The notes beneath the pieces were generated by a model that saw only the letters and a list, made by a program, of their open reading frames with translations, made no database searches and had not been told where the DNA came from. A stretch of 46,000 nucleotides of DNA from Symbiodinium natans (Eukaryota; Sar; Dinophyceae; Suessiales; Symbiodiniaceae), in the NCBI GenBank assembly GCA_905221605.1, contig CAJNDS010002128.1, positions 95,001-141,000 of the forward strand, given 5' to 3'. Every line of letters begins with the position of its first letter. Position 1 is the first letter of the stretch. A program made the position numbers and the translations under genes. Positions 9,301 through 18,852 of the stretch are shown in pieces.

Positions 9301-9931
9301 ATGGACAGTGAGCAAGAAGGTGCTTTTGAGCCCCGAGGCATCCGGAGCGGCTCCAGTCTCGAGTGAAGGTGCAAGCGCTCCTGCGTGGCTCAGGCGCGTG
9401 CAGTCCTTGCTTTTGATTTTCACGGAGTCCTTGACCGTGATATTCGTCAGAGCACAAATTGGCGCGACGATTCCGGACCGCAACATTCGCTTTTTGCAGA
9501 GGTTGAGTCAGATTACGGAGAGCAGGCAGATATTGGTGGTGGTGCTTTCTTATTGCCGTCATTCTGACACAGTAGCTCAAGTTCTCGGCACGAGTTGCAA
9601 CAGCACTGATCGGCTCATCCGTGAAGCAGGAGTTTCAGTCCTCTCGCTACTTTTTATCACCCGCAAGCCCACGGGTGAATCAGGAAAGCGGGCGCTGCTG
9701 GAGAAGGTCTTTGATATTGCTCGTTGTCCCATTGCCATTGTTGACGACAGTGCAGAAGTTGTGGACGAGTGTGCCGGAGCATCATTCATCACTCCGTTCC
9801 ACATTTCTTTGGCTAAGCGCGGAACGCGAGTTTATCCTCGATCTACGGTGCCCAGTTTTTCTGGTCTGATTGAAGCAGAAGAGTCGCTTTGCAACTGGTG
9901 TATCAACTCTGTTCCGAATTCCGAGGAGTGA
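9301..9931 (+). pseudogene. HAD-like hydrolase ORF in the element leader, frameshifted copy
   Basis: ATG at 9301 opens MDSEQEGAFEPRG and meets TGA at 9364-9366. The same frame then resumes and holds AVLAFDFHGVLDRDIRQ, a HAD motif I in which the second Asp is His. An 11-bp deletion relative to the copy at 45.5 kb (near 9470) shifts the frame. The rest follows in the other frame to TGA at 9929-9931: VVVLSY (motif II position), KPTGESGKRALLEKVF (motif III Lys region) and IAIVDDSAEVVDEC (motif IV, DD). Together they make a HAD/NLI-phosphatase-like fold of about 185 residues. It lies 146 bp before gag, in the same direction. Substrate unknown, and the His substitution may alter catalysis. Confidence 0.6.
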
Positions 9932-10077
9932 ACGGAGTGCCTGTCCTTGAAGGATAGTTCGGCGAATTTTCGCCACATCCTTCCACTGTTGCACCAGTGA
10001 ACGCCGTGAGCCTCGCCTCTTCCGCCAAAAGAAAGGGTGCGGTGAGCTGCTGCTAACCGCTTCCACCTCCCACAGCA

Positions 10078-10703
10078 ATGTCTTCTCCTTCTGACCCTAG
10101 CAATCAAGCCAGCTCGGTGCTTGATTTGTCAAGTGCTTCAGCCACGGCATTGCCAGGTGGTGTTGGTTCGGATAGTGGTTCGGTTGCTAGTAGTTCAGCA
10201 GTTGAGGTCCGTGAAAGGTCCCCTCCTCTGACTAGACAAGCCTTGTCTAGACCTCGCAAAACTCATGAGCACTCAAGCCCTTACCCTAATCTAACCGCTC
10301 AAGCCTCATACACACAGAACATCCTGAATGTTGGAGCCTCTCCGCAAGAGGTTTTGGATGCACAGCGTTTAGCCGCAGCGCAAGCAGCGCAACATGTTGC
10401 TGATCATGCTGAACAGTTGCATGCCACAAGGCTAGAGCGTGTTGAGAATGAGGCTAGAGGTTTGGTTGAATCCACCGTTGAGCAAATGCGTGAGCAGTTG
10501 CAACAGTACGAACATCGCTATGATGAGATCCTTCAACAGGGTCGAATCTTGGAAGAACAGCTCTCTGTAGCTAAGGCCGAGCTAAGCAAGGCCGAAGCAG
10601 AACTTCAGGTCGCTCGTGCAGGGTACCAAGAGCTTGAAGCCGCCCTAACCAGCTGCCGGGGTGACAACAACTTGCTGAACTTCCAAAACACCCAGCTACG
10701 TAG
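10078..10703 (+). CDS. Gag N-terminal coiled-coil region
   Basis: ATG at 10078 starts MSSPSDPSNQASSVLD. The first 80 residues are Ser/Pro-rich and likely disordered. Residues about 95-215 form a long predicted coiled coil with regular Glu, Gln, Ala and Leu spacing (ARGLVESTVEQMREQLQQYE, later AKAELSKAEAELQVARAGYQ). The natural frame breaks near 10702: the downstream frame resumes as LQVKDREIQRLRQAA, which continues the heptads. One missing base, or a -1 ribosomal shift, would join it to the 929-codon frame. In the original frame translation goes on to a meaningless tail ending at 10983. Coiled-coil gag heads of this kind would drive capsid assembly. A decayed relative lies at 2907-3768 on the other strand. 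Confidence 0.75.
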
Positions 10704-13493
10704 TTGCAAGTCAAAGACCGCGAGATTCAGAGACTTCGCCAGGCTGCTGCAAGCGCCACGAGTCCTGGGTCTTCGCCTCCAACGTCTGCTCCTCGCCAGC
10801 CAGATAAGCCGCCGGTACTTGCGTCAAGTGCATGCTCTGGTGGGTTTAGTTGGGTACATAACGGTTCTAATGAGGATAATAGTGGTGCACCTTCATTGCC
10901 GCAAGTTGTCAATGAGTCAGCCCCTTGCCCTCCTGCGACCGTCCCTCCTGCGACCGTTACCGATCCTCGTGTTGATCAGTTGATTGATGTCGTACAGCAA
11001 ATGCTTGCCCAAAGAAATGGCACGGATCCAGGATGCAATGATGCATCTCCTGTTCATGAGATCGAAGAGCCTGAAAGGCAAGAGAAGCACATTGTTGACA
11101 GCCGAGCTTTGTTACATCTCAAGCTTGAGCCGGTTCCTTCCGACGCTGCTGGTTTCCGAGCCTGGAAAAACTCGTTGTTGGTCCAGATTGCCAAGCTTGA
11201 CATGTCAGGCGAAGGTTTGGTTGTTGCATGGTTGTCTCGGTCTTTCACAGCTGAAAAAGAAGAGCTTACTGAATCAGGTCTTCTTCCTCGCCTTGATGCT
11301 TGGATTGCTGGAGAGATGACTTCCATGCGTGTGTTGAAGCAAGTGACTGAGTTGGCGCAAGAAGTTATCGCCTACGTTGAGTTGTGTGGCCAGACAGGGT
11401 CCCAGCCGAAAGGTCGATACATGCTTGCTCTTCTTGCTCGTCATTTCAGCATTGACCGCGTTCGAGGCACTGTGCTGACTGCTTCAACGTTGTTCCAGGT
11501 CGAAATTGGAGGAAACTCCATTCGAGATCTCCGGGATTTTGTGCAGCGCGTTCGGACTGTTCTGTATTCAATCCCAATAGGACAGAGGCCGGATGATCGC
11601 CTCACTGGCGAATGGCTCTTCCACCGTGTGAAGCACATTAGGAAGCTAGAACGTGTCATTGATGACATCAGAGAATCTGCGCCAGAATCCCGTCGTCGTG
11701 AGTGGAGTTACCTATGGAACAAGATACAAGACGTCATCGTTCAAGAACGAGAAGACACCAATGCTCAGTCGGTAATCAAGTCCCTGCAGATTGCAGCTCC
11801 GCAGGCAAAGGCCAGGGGGGTACCTGCTGAGACCGAAGAGCCACCGCGAAGTCCTCCAGCGCCCAAGACTCCGCCAGAGGCTCCAGTGTCTACAACCCCA
11901 GCACCAACCCCTGAGCCTGAGGCGAGAGCAAAGCCAAAAGCAAAAAGCATGTCAGATGCAGAAAAGGCTAAGACGCCTTGCATTTTCTTCAGGATGGCAT
12001 CTGGTTGCATGCACGGAGAGGACTGCAAGTACAGTCATGACCCTGATAAGACCCCTAAGGTTGACCCTAAGTCTAAGCCTAAGGCCGCCGCTCCCAAACC
12101 CAAATCCACAGGAGCCGTTGCGAAGGCAGTCGTGGCAATGATTGCCGCCTCAAGCGTGTGCAACATCCCTGGAGGCAACGCCTTCAGCGTTGGGTGGGCT
12201 GCGGATACAGCTGCTGGTCGGCATCTTGGATCGGCACGGGCGTTGGCAGACCGGGGAATTCCGTCGGAGTCATACAGGTCGTTTCTTGCGCACTCAGCGA
12301 GCCTTGTTACGTTCCACGCAGGCGGTGGACCTCAGCCCGGTTCGCAGAGCTTGGGATTTGCGTCCGACAATATGCCTCTCGCCATTCACTACATGTTGGA
12401 CAACTGCCCAGTTGTTCGAAGCACTGGCTTGGATGTTGAATCTGGGAAGGCCTTCATATGGTTACCTGGTTCCCTTCCATTCTTCGCGCATGACTTGTCT
12501 AAGCTTCGGGTCGACTGCGCCGAAGAAGCCAAGCTTTATGCCAAGCGCACAGATGAGCATGTGCCGATCTTCACCAGCAAATGTCAGTTTGTCCATGGTC
12601 TTGCTGCATCAGCTGATTCTCTTGACGAGTCGGGTGAGGAATGCCAAGAGCCTTCGCGTCCCGTTGCCCATGATCCAGCTGAAGAGTATGCCAAAGACCT
12701 CCTAACAAAGCGTGGTGATATTCAGCCCAATCAAGTTCGTAAGATCTTTGGACTTATGAAACGTGGTTCCGCATCCCGAGGGATTGAGCCGAGCGATGAC
12801 TCGTCCTTTGCAGTAGGTTGCTTCTGTCGAGGTGGTGTGGTCGGTCTACTGAAGTCCAAGAAAGGGGTCATCCGGTTTTCCGCCAAAGATCGACTTCGTG
12901 CCACGAAGCCTTGGACTGGTGATCGACTTGTGATGGTCTTGTGTGCGGCAAAAGATCCTGCTTCTCTCGAGCATGATGTTTTGGATGCTCTCATAGGAGT
13001 TGGGTTTCTACTGGACAATCTTCCGCTGGTTGATGTCATTCCCGCAGAAGTTGATTCGTCCGAGATACCTTCCTCTTCGTCAGGGGGGTTACCCAAAGAA
13101 CATCTTATCGAAGCAAGCCCTGATGGTCCTGCTGCGTCTGCGCTTCCTGAAGGGGACAAGCCTCTAGATTTGAGTCCACCTGGATTCCCCGTTGTGGATG
13201 ATGCACATGTCAGTGATCGAGTTCGCAAACTGAGAGATGAAGCTGTAAGTGTGAAGCATCGCTTCTTCCACTTCCCAAAGAACCCGTTCTGTGATGTGTG
13301 CAATCAATCCAAGCTCTTGTCCAGAAGAGTGTGTCGCAAGCCTCGTGATGAGGACTCTGAGCCCGCGTTGCTTGAAGCCTCGGAATTTGGAGAAGTCTTC
13401 GCAGCTGATCACATTCATGTGTTCAAGTCACTCAGCGACTCCAACGCTCCCGGAAGAGAGTATGTTGTGTTCGAGCAGTGCCCTGTTCAATGA
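10704..13493 (+). CDS. Gag-protease-integrase (truncated copia polyprotein)
   Basis: The 929-codon frame counts from a TTG at 10704 and is really the continuation of gag. Residues 130-360 form the gag core (from SRALLHLKLEP to about TNAQSVIKSLQ). A Pro/Lys-rich linker leads to a CCCH zinc finger C-x8-C-x5-C-x3-H at about residues 426-445 (CIFFRMASGCMHGEDCKYSH). An aspartic protease follows, with catalytic D501 in WAADTAAGRHLGS. The integrase zinc-binding part is seen as H852, H856, C863, C866, and the first catalytic Asp is likely D902 in FAADHIHVF. The frame stops at 13493, seven residues after EYVVF, where a deletion joins it to RNase H sequence. A normal copia polyprotein would go on for about 800 more residues. 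Confidence 0.88.
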   Translation: MQVKDREIQRLRQAAASATSPGSSPPTSAPRQPDKPPVLASSACSGGFSWVHNGSNEDNSGAPSLPQVVNESAPCPPATVPPATVTDPRVDQLIDVVQQMLAQRNGTDPGCNDASPVHEIEEPERQEKHIVDSRALLHLKLEPVPSDAAGFRAWKNSLLVQIAKLDMSGEGLVVAWLSRSFTAEKEELTESGLLPRLDAWIAGEMTSMRVLKQVTELAQEVIAYVELCGQTGSQPKGRYMLALLARHFSIDRVRGTVLTASTLFQVEIGGNSIRDLRDFVQRVRTVLYSIPIGQRPDDRLTGEWLFHRVKHIRKLERVIDDIRESAPESRRREWSYLWNKIQDVIVQEREDTNAQSVIKSLQIAAPQAKARGVPAETEEPPRSPPAPKTPPEAPVSTTPAPTPEPEARAKPKAKSMSDAEKAKTPCIFFRMASGCMHGEDCKYSHDPDKTPKVDPKSKPKAAAPKPKSTGAVAKAVVAMIAASSVCNIPGGNAFSVGWAADTAAGRHLGSARALADRGIPSESYRSFLAHSASLVTFHAGGGPQPGSQSLGFASDNMPLAIHYMLDNCPVVRSTGLDVESGKAFIWLPGSLPFFAHDLSKLRVDCAEEAKLYAKRTDEHVPIFTSKCQFVHGLAASADSLDESGEECQEPSRPVAHDPAEEYAKDLLTKRGDIQPNQVRKIFGLMKRGSASRGIEPSDDSSFAVGCFCRGGVVGLLKSKKGVIRFSAKDRLRATKPWTGDRLVMVLCAAKDPASLEHDVLDALIGVGFLLDNLPLVDVIPAEVDSSEIPSSSSGGLPKEHLIEASPDGPAASALPEGDKPLDLSPPGFPVVDDAHVSDRVRKLRDEAVSVKHRFFHFPKNPFCDVCNQSKLLSRRVCRKPRDEDSEPALLEASEFGEVFAADHIHVFKSLSDSNAPGREYVVFEQCPVQ

Positions 13494-13612
13494 CGCGTTG
13501 CCTTTACTTGAAGTTTGGCAAACCGTGATTCTTGGCATCAAGCTTTTGTGTCATGCAAATAATGAAGCTTGTGTCGCCATTATCCGAAAGGATATTCAGC
13601 TAAGCTGAGAAA
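13476..13612 (+). pseudogene. RNase H C-terminal remnant of the copia polyprotein
   Basis: After the integrase break, another frame reads LFNDALPLLEVWQTVILGIKL then CHANNEACVAIIRK. It matches the region near the end of dinoflagellate copia RNase H as I recall it (LEVWQTVL, then EDNEACVAIIRKGYSAKL). A one-base loss just after turns GYSAKL into a frameshifted end. The junction near 13470-13476 is the scar of the internal deletion that removed most of integrase and the RT. Confidence 0.65.
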
Positions 13613-14418
13613 GGTAATCCTTTGACGAAGGCCCTTTCAATCCGGAAATGGGCTCACGCACTAAAGTTGCTGCGCATTTCTACTAAACATCTGCCAGATG
13701 TTCCCAGCTAAGTGTGTTCGCCGTCACCTAAAGCTTTGTTACAATTGCCTCTGGTGATAATGTTGCGATGGTTGTTCAGCTGAGCGATACTTCCATCACT
13801 GTGCAACTTGCAGACACTCGGATGCCCAGCGGCCGCTCTCTTCATCCTTGTGTCATCCGAATGAGCTCTTGAAGAACTCGTTCCTAAACCACTGCCTATC
13901 CTCAATCTCGCACTGTGTGATGTCGGTGTTTGGCTGCTGCCTAGCGCCACTCTGACTCTGCATGAGCACAGCTGTGCTTCTGATTGGGAGTAGTCTTGTA
14001 CAGTATCCATCATCGTGCTTTTGCAGACACTTGGATATGAGCCATCATCCCTGTGTCATCTGAATGAGTTCTTGAGGATCTCGTTCTGCACTCCTTGCCT
14101 GCCCTCAGCCTTGCACTGCGTTGTGTCAGTGTACGGCTGCTCCCAAGCGCTGCTCTGACTCCGCCTGAGCACAGTCCTGCACCGGTTGAGAGTAGTTTTG
14201 TATAGATCGCAGGTAGAATTACCTTAAAGGTTTATTGAGTCTACGTTTCAGCCTGATCACCTGAGATACCGGATTCAATTTGTACATGGCTAAGCCTGTA
14301 CTTCAATCGACAGTAGGTTTGGCTGCAGAGTTGAGCTCGTAGCTGTTGCTTCCTGAAGTCCAGAATCGAGCTTCAAATGAGCTCTAGGACTTGAGAATCT
14401 GCAAACATGAAGGGGGGA
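13613..14418 (+). other. 3' non-coding part of the copia element
   Basis: No ORF of note. It contains an imperfect tandem duplication with a 213-bp period at 13810-14210 and ends in the polypurine tract. Confidence 0.6.
13810..14210 (+). repeat. Imperfect 213-bp tandem duplication in element 3' region
   Basis: GCAGACACTCGGAT at 13810 and GCAGACACTTGGAT at 14023 start two related units. Both go on with TGTGTCATC(C/T)GAATGAG, CTGACTC(T/C)GC and GAGTAGT(C/T)TTGTA. The copies differ by substitutions and small indels, so the duplication is older than the insertion or of another origin. Confidence 0.7.
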
Positions 14419-14419
14419 G
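14409..14419 (+). promoter_or_regulatory. Polypurine tract
   Basis: GAAGGGGGGAG ends exactly at the start of the right LTR, the expected plus-strand primer position for LTR retrotransposons. Confidence 0.8.
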
Positions 14420-14643
14420 TTGAAAAATCACGAGCTTCCTTCCTGTAAAGTGATGTATGTATAGTCATGTTATGCAGATCAGGATGGCTTACCTTCTGAC
14501 CTTTGGCTCAAGATGAAAAAGGGCCGCTCTGAGAGCGGGTTGTACGTAGGGTCGAGGGCTGTGTTGATCCCCAACCCTTTGTGGTTCTCCCTCTTGTTGC
14601 CTTGTTCCCTTAGCTCAGGCATCAGAGTTTTGAGTCTTTCAAC
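14419..14643 (+). repeat. 3' LTR of copia-type element (225 bp)
   Basis: Same length and ends as the left LTR (GTTGAA to TTTCAAC). It differs from the partner LTR at 7 positions, but from the distant LTR at 45087-45311 at only one. It carries the spliced-leader relic TTTGGCTCAAG at 14502-14512. Confidence 0.9.
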
Positions 14644-14651
14644 TGTTCAAG
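14644..14651. repeat. Target-site repeat, right copy (TGTTCAAG)
   Basis: Matches 9008-9015 exactly and pairs the two LTRs as one insertion. Confidence 0.7.
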
Positions 14652-16080
14652 CTTATTTTCCGGTGTATCCGGTTTTGTGTCAGTTAGTGGGGAGGAGATC
14701 CTGTGATCTCATCTGAGCCATAGGTGCTGTCCACTTGGGCTGTGCATGTCAGCTTGGGTTTTCGTCAATCCAGCTTCTGACTTGGCAACTCTGCTTTCAG
14801 CACAGATCTCATCCGTGATTTGGGATTTTCTGGCTCCTTCTTCGCGCAAGCTGTGGCAGGCTGCATCGGTGGCTATACACTGCTTTGCTCGTTCGCATTA
14901 CTCCTTGCTACGTCTTGTGGCTGCTATAGCCTTACGTGGCAATGATCCGAGATGTGATGCTCCTCTACACGCTGGTCCTTGTGCGCAGCAGCATGGCTAT
15001 GCCCAGGCGCGGCTTCGCTGACAACGCACCTCTGGATATATCTGGCCATCGCAGGTCCACTTCGGCTCTTGAAATGGACCTTGTGGGGGTTCTTTCGCAA
15101 CACTTGCACTCAACCGTTGACATCAATGTGGAGATCGGCGACGCTGTTTGGTCTGCTAATCGGGTCATGCTACGCATTGATGAGGTGCCCTCCTGCTACG
15201 ACTAGTACCGATCCTCGACTTGTTCTCAGGCTGCAGAACTTGGGGCCATGCACGCTTCATCTCGTCTTGGTTCTTTGGATATGGAAGCTCCCTTTGCAGT
15301 CAACAATCGTTCGGGCACAGGCACTTCACCTTTGGAGAGTTTTACTGTGGGCACCGTGTCTCGTCCTGCATCACAAAACGCTCCGGGCGGCATCCATGTG
15401 GTCACGACGCGCTACCATCCTGTGAGTCGAGCTGATCTGACTGCGCCTTCGGTCAATTCAGTGAATCAGGAGTACCCGGCATCTGATGCTCTGCCTTCAG
15501 CCGCTGCCGGGCGCCTACTGGAATCGCTTGACTGATTCTGCAGCTCTTGTATTCTGACAGCTAAAGCGGATAGTGCATTTCTTTTGCTGTGCCTTTCTTG
15601 AAAGTAAGCTCCTGTGAGCGGCTGGGATGCAGCTCTCGCACGGCACTGGCTTGCTTGTGAAAAATTTCCCTTTGAGCAGCTGGTCTCTTGTGATTCACAA
15701 AGACTTCTTCAGTGCCTTGAGCACTCGCATCGGCTCACGTCTGGCACTGCTGCATGAAGCTTTGACATGCTCTGATGTCCGGTGCTTCTTGTGCAACTTC
15801 AGTCTTTGCATTCCAAGATTGCGCTCATTGCATGTTGGTGCACATTTCGCTGCCTTGTAGTGAGCTCAGCATCACTGCACGTGGGTTGCGTCTGGCATGC
15901 ATGCTCTTCTGGCACATGCTTTGGCTCCTTGCGCATTACAGTTTCTTGTTTCCAATTGTTCGGTGCTTGTACTGCAGGTACTCTGAAACCTTGCAGCTCT
16001 CAAGCTTTCAAAGTCTGACAACTGAAAGCTCAGTTCATCCAAAATTATGAATTAAAAAAGGCCTTGAGAAGCTCTCAGTT
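14652..16080. other. Unassigned DNA with overlapping ORFs
   Basis: No recognised gene. The most protein-like reading is the plus frame at 14936-15535, listed separately. The overlapping frame 14979-15425 (148 codons, Leu/Trp-rich) is more likely a shadow. From 15540 to 16050 the sequence is T-rich with loosely recurring words (CTGGCA, TGCATG, CTTTG), but no clean repeat period. Confidence 0.4.
14936..15535 (+). CDS. Unrecognised ORF with one internal stop
   Basis: One plus frame reads MAMIRDVMLLYTLVLVRSSM, then EMDLVGVLSQHLHSTVDINV, to a stop near 15205. The same frame continues as MHASSRLGSLDMEAPFAVNN and a Ser/Pro/Ala-rich part (SRPASQNAPGG) to the stop at 15533-15535. Composition resembles the disordered head of dinoflagellate gag proteins, but I find no diagnostic motif. 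It could be an exon, a decayed element or chance. Confidence 0.25.
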
Positions 16081-18812
16081 TGAATCCGTATGAATCCACA
16101 TCACCTTAGGCCTATCATTGCTCGTACCAACGTGGCTCGGGGGGTAAGTTTACAAAAAAGACGCAGCGGTTTGGAACTTGGGGGTTGTCAACGCAACGTT
16201 TGGAGCTTTTCTTGTGTTGTTCACTGTGTTTGGGATTCCATTGTATTTATTATCCTCTCACATGGATATAATGTTGCCTTGCTGAATCTTTGCTTGCGCC
16301 GCACTTTAGGGGACCTTTCATGTTTGGATGCAGGCTGGTTTTTGCAGCTGATTTGATTTTGCAACAAAGATCGGTTTTCTGGGGTTGAGCCGCTTCTGGT
16401 TCGGTTGAAAATAATCTGCTTACATTCATCATCGTCGAGAGACACTTCCGATTTTTGCATGTTCCATCCGACACCTCGACATTCATGACTTGCTGTGTCA
16501 CACATGTTCTGCAGCAAGGATGCCCAATGTCATGGTCACTGGCTTCGTGTACGTGCAATATCCTCCTGTTTTGCTTGTTGCACTTGGGGATGTTGCCAAA
16601 ATGCTCTGAGATTTCAAAGCTGGGACGTGTGTTCTCGCAAAGTCGGCACATGGACCCAAACATGTTGTCAAAACACCAAGCGAAAATGTCGTGCTGTCCT
16701 GCATGAAACGCATGCTGAGCTGGCGTTGACCGGATTTGGTTTGGCACGTAACTCTTTTGTTGTCATGAATGTTTTGGCCAACCTTCTGCCCCTTTCATGC
16801 TCAATGCCTTGCTAAACAGAGCGCCATCTTTGTACCGGTGTTTCATGTTGGAGTATCTTTGACTTTGGCCACGTGTGGACACATACATACGTACATTTAT
16901 TGCATATCCAGTCTTCGAAGCAAGGTTTGGCATCATTTTTGGTTCAGGCTGGTAAACGCATGCCGCCATCAGAACATCCATGTTTGGAACGGATCAGAAG
17001 TCGGAGCAACACGTTCATTGTCTGCATTGCCGGCTAATCCACGCAAGCACACATTCCGCATGCTTGCAGCCCATGCTCAACTGGGGCCTCGAGGCCAGCA
17101 CAGTGCACAGCCACTGAGAAGGTTATGCCACATTCTACAACAGAGACATGGTGTTGAATGTGTTGAGCACAGGAGCGCCCAGGGACGGCCCCTACACTTG
17201 CGAGACGGCCAGAGGAATGGCAGGAGGCAGCATTTGAGCATCGACCATGTGGCATGCGTTGTGAATGTTCATGTGCGAGGTGAATGATTTGGTGAGCAAT
17301 GTTTTTGGTGACGCGCCAACCTTGGGCCATTTTTTGAATATTGCAAAAAAGTGAGAAGCAATGCTTTCGAGGCGCAATTCGCTTTATTGCCAAGGTTATC
17401 AAGTTCGTTCAAAATGATGTGCAGCACACGAGCCTGCCCCGAGCTGAGTTGTTTGGTGCAATAGGCAAGCAGCCAAAAAAATGGTGAAGGGGGTTGTGAC
17501 AGTTGCTGAGAGGCCACGCAGACCGCACACAGCATGTGCCGGTGTGCAAGCAACGCCGGTGCGAGTCTTGGTTGGTTTGTTCGCATTGGCGGCTCGAATC
17601 CCCTTGGCATGCATTGAGACGTCGATTTGTGCGGAAAGGTTGCATTTCGAGCGGATTCTTGGGACGACACTGAGAACGAAAGCGACGGAGGCTCTTTAGG
17701 CACAGTGTCGGGGAAAGAACTGGTAAGGAAATGTGATTTCATTGGGTTCGCATGCGACGAATCAAGTGGCGCAGATGCAGACGATGACCTGCACGAGCGT
17801 CTTGGGATTGAATTTCAGCAGTGCGCCGAGGTCTCAGTGTTGGAGTTAGAGACAAGATGTGCTCTGCCGGAGTGTCCTAGTAGTCATGTTTTATTCAGGC
17901 AAAGCCTGTGGGGAGCGCGGTGTCCAGCACAGGCTCTTTGTTTCAGTCTCATCGACATTCAACCAAAAATTCGCTCGAAAGTGCCCGGTCATGAGCCCCG
18001 GACATGAGAATTGCCAATTCCCCAAGCCCGCAAGTGATCGGTGCATGGTTCGAGAAGGTCGACAGCATTGGATACAAAGTCTTCGAGTCGAAATTTTAAA
18101 TATAAGTTTCGTTCAGCGTTTATCGTTCTGTGCACTCGTTCTGTACCTTCGGATGTGTGACTGTGACCCCTTCGCACAGCTGGTTTCTCAGTTTCACAGG
18201 ACGGTCGACTCAGAGCCTGGACGCTCAGGCTTGGAAGAGAGAGTTTCGTTGTGAGAAGCATTTTGAAAGATGTTCTGAGAGATGCGCAAACTCTATGCGA
18301 AGCACTAGGTTTTTGTCATCCGTCAAGTCGGCCCTGGCAGGTAAAAGAGAAGCCACGTTCGCTCACAACAGGCAGAAGTCGGAATTCGGTGTCTGCTTGG
18401 CTACTTCCGGGCAGAAGCATTGCTGTGACGTTTCAGGTGAGTGCCTACTTCTGGGTGGGATGCAAAGACTTGCAACCGCCTCCCAGCAGGTGCATCGGCT
18501 TCTTGTTGAGCTTAAGCGGTTTTCCAACAGAAGCCCTGCAAAGTGCAGGGCGTGGCATCGCAGCACAGCCGTGCTGAGCCTGGCAGTGTGCGTGGCAGTG
18601 CCGAGCCCGGCAGTACCAAGTCGACTACAAGGCCGAAGTTTGCCCAAGAGCATTCAAGAGCCAATTGCTTGTGCTGCCATCCAGAACACTATGCAGTTGA
18701 TACGCTTTCAGCACCTACGTAGTTCTGGCCATTCGCCAACATGCACATCTTTCTTCAATCTGGTTCCCCCTTGCGTTGCATCACTGCATAGTTTTCAATA
18801 GCAAGCAACTTG
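16081..18812. other. Unassigned DNA, possible multi-exon gene debris
   Basis: Several 70-170 codon frames overlap on both strands. None shows a domain I know. On the minus strand 16250-16747 is Cys-rich (MCRLCENTR, PCCRTCV) and 17269-17742 has a helical stretch (ARVLHIILNELDNLGNKAN). On the plus strand 16769-17287 and 18130-18801 are open. Dinoflagellate genes are often cut into many exons with GT-AG, GC-AG or GA-AG introns, so short frames cannot be dismissed, but they cannot be assembled by eye. Confidence 0.35.
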
Positions 18813-18852
18813 CTGCATCGCTGCATCGCTGCATCGCTGCATCGCTGCATCG
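18813..18852. repeat. Octamer microsatellite (CTGCATCG)5
   Basis: Five exact tandem copies of CTGCATCG. The 8-bp period would shift any reading frame on length change. Confidence 0.95.

Larger units (their letters stand above)
9016..14645 (+). mobile_element. Non-autonomous Ty1/copia-type LTR retrotransposon
   Basis: The element is about 5.6 kb and has every structural part of an inserted LTR retrotransposon: paired 225-bp LTRs, the octamer TGTTCAAG on both outer sides, a primer-binding-like site after the left LTR and a purine tract GAAGGGGGGAG before the right LTR. The interior encodes a HAD-like leader ORF, a coiled-coil gag, a CCCH zinc finger, an aspartic protease and the start of integrase. 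The coding frame then jumps to the very end of RNase H, so most of integrase and all of RT are missing. Mobilisation would need enzymes in trans. The domain order gag-protease-integrase before RT-RNase H is that of copia/Pseudoviridae. Confidence 0.88.

Noticed and set aside
9308-9931. A 207-residue protein starting MSKKVLLSPEASG
   Set aside because: It starts at GTG and its first third is a shadow frame. Comparison with 45.4 kb shows that the proper frame there reads AVLAFDFHGVLD, and that an 11-bp deletion created the apparent single ORF.
10078-10983. The last 90 codons of the first gag frame as real protein
   Set aside because: After about 10702 this frame has Arg/Leu-rich shadow composition, while the -1 frame continues the coiled coil and all later domains.
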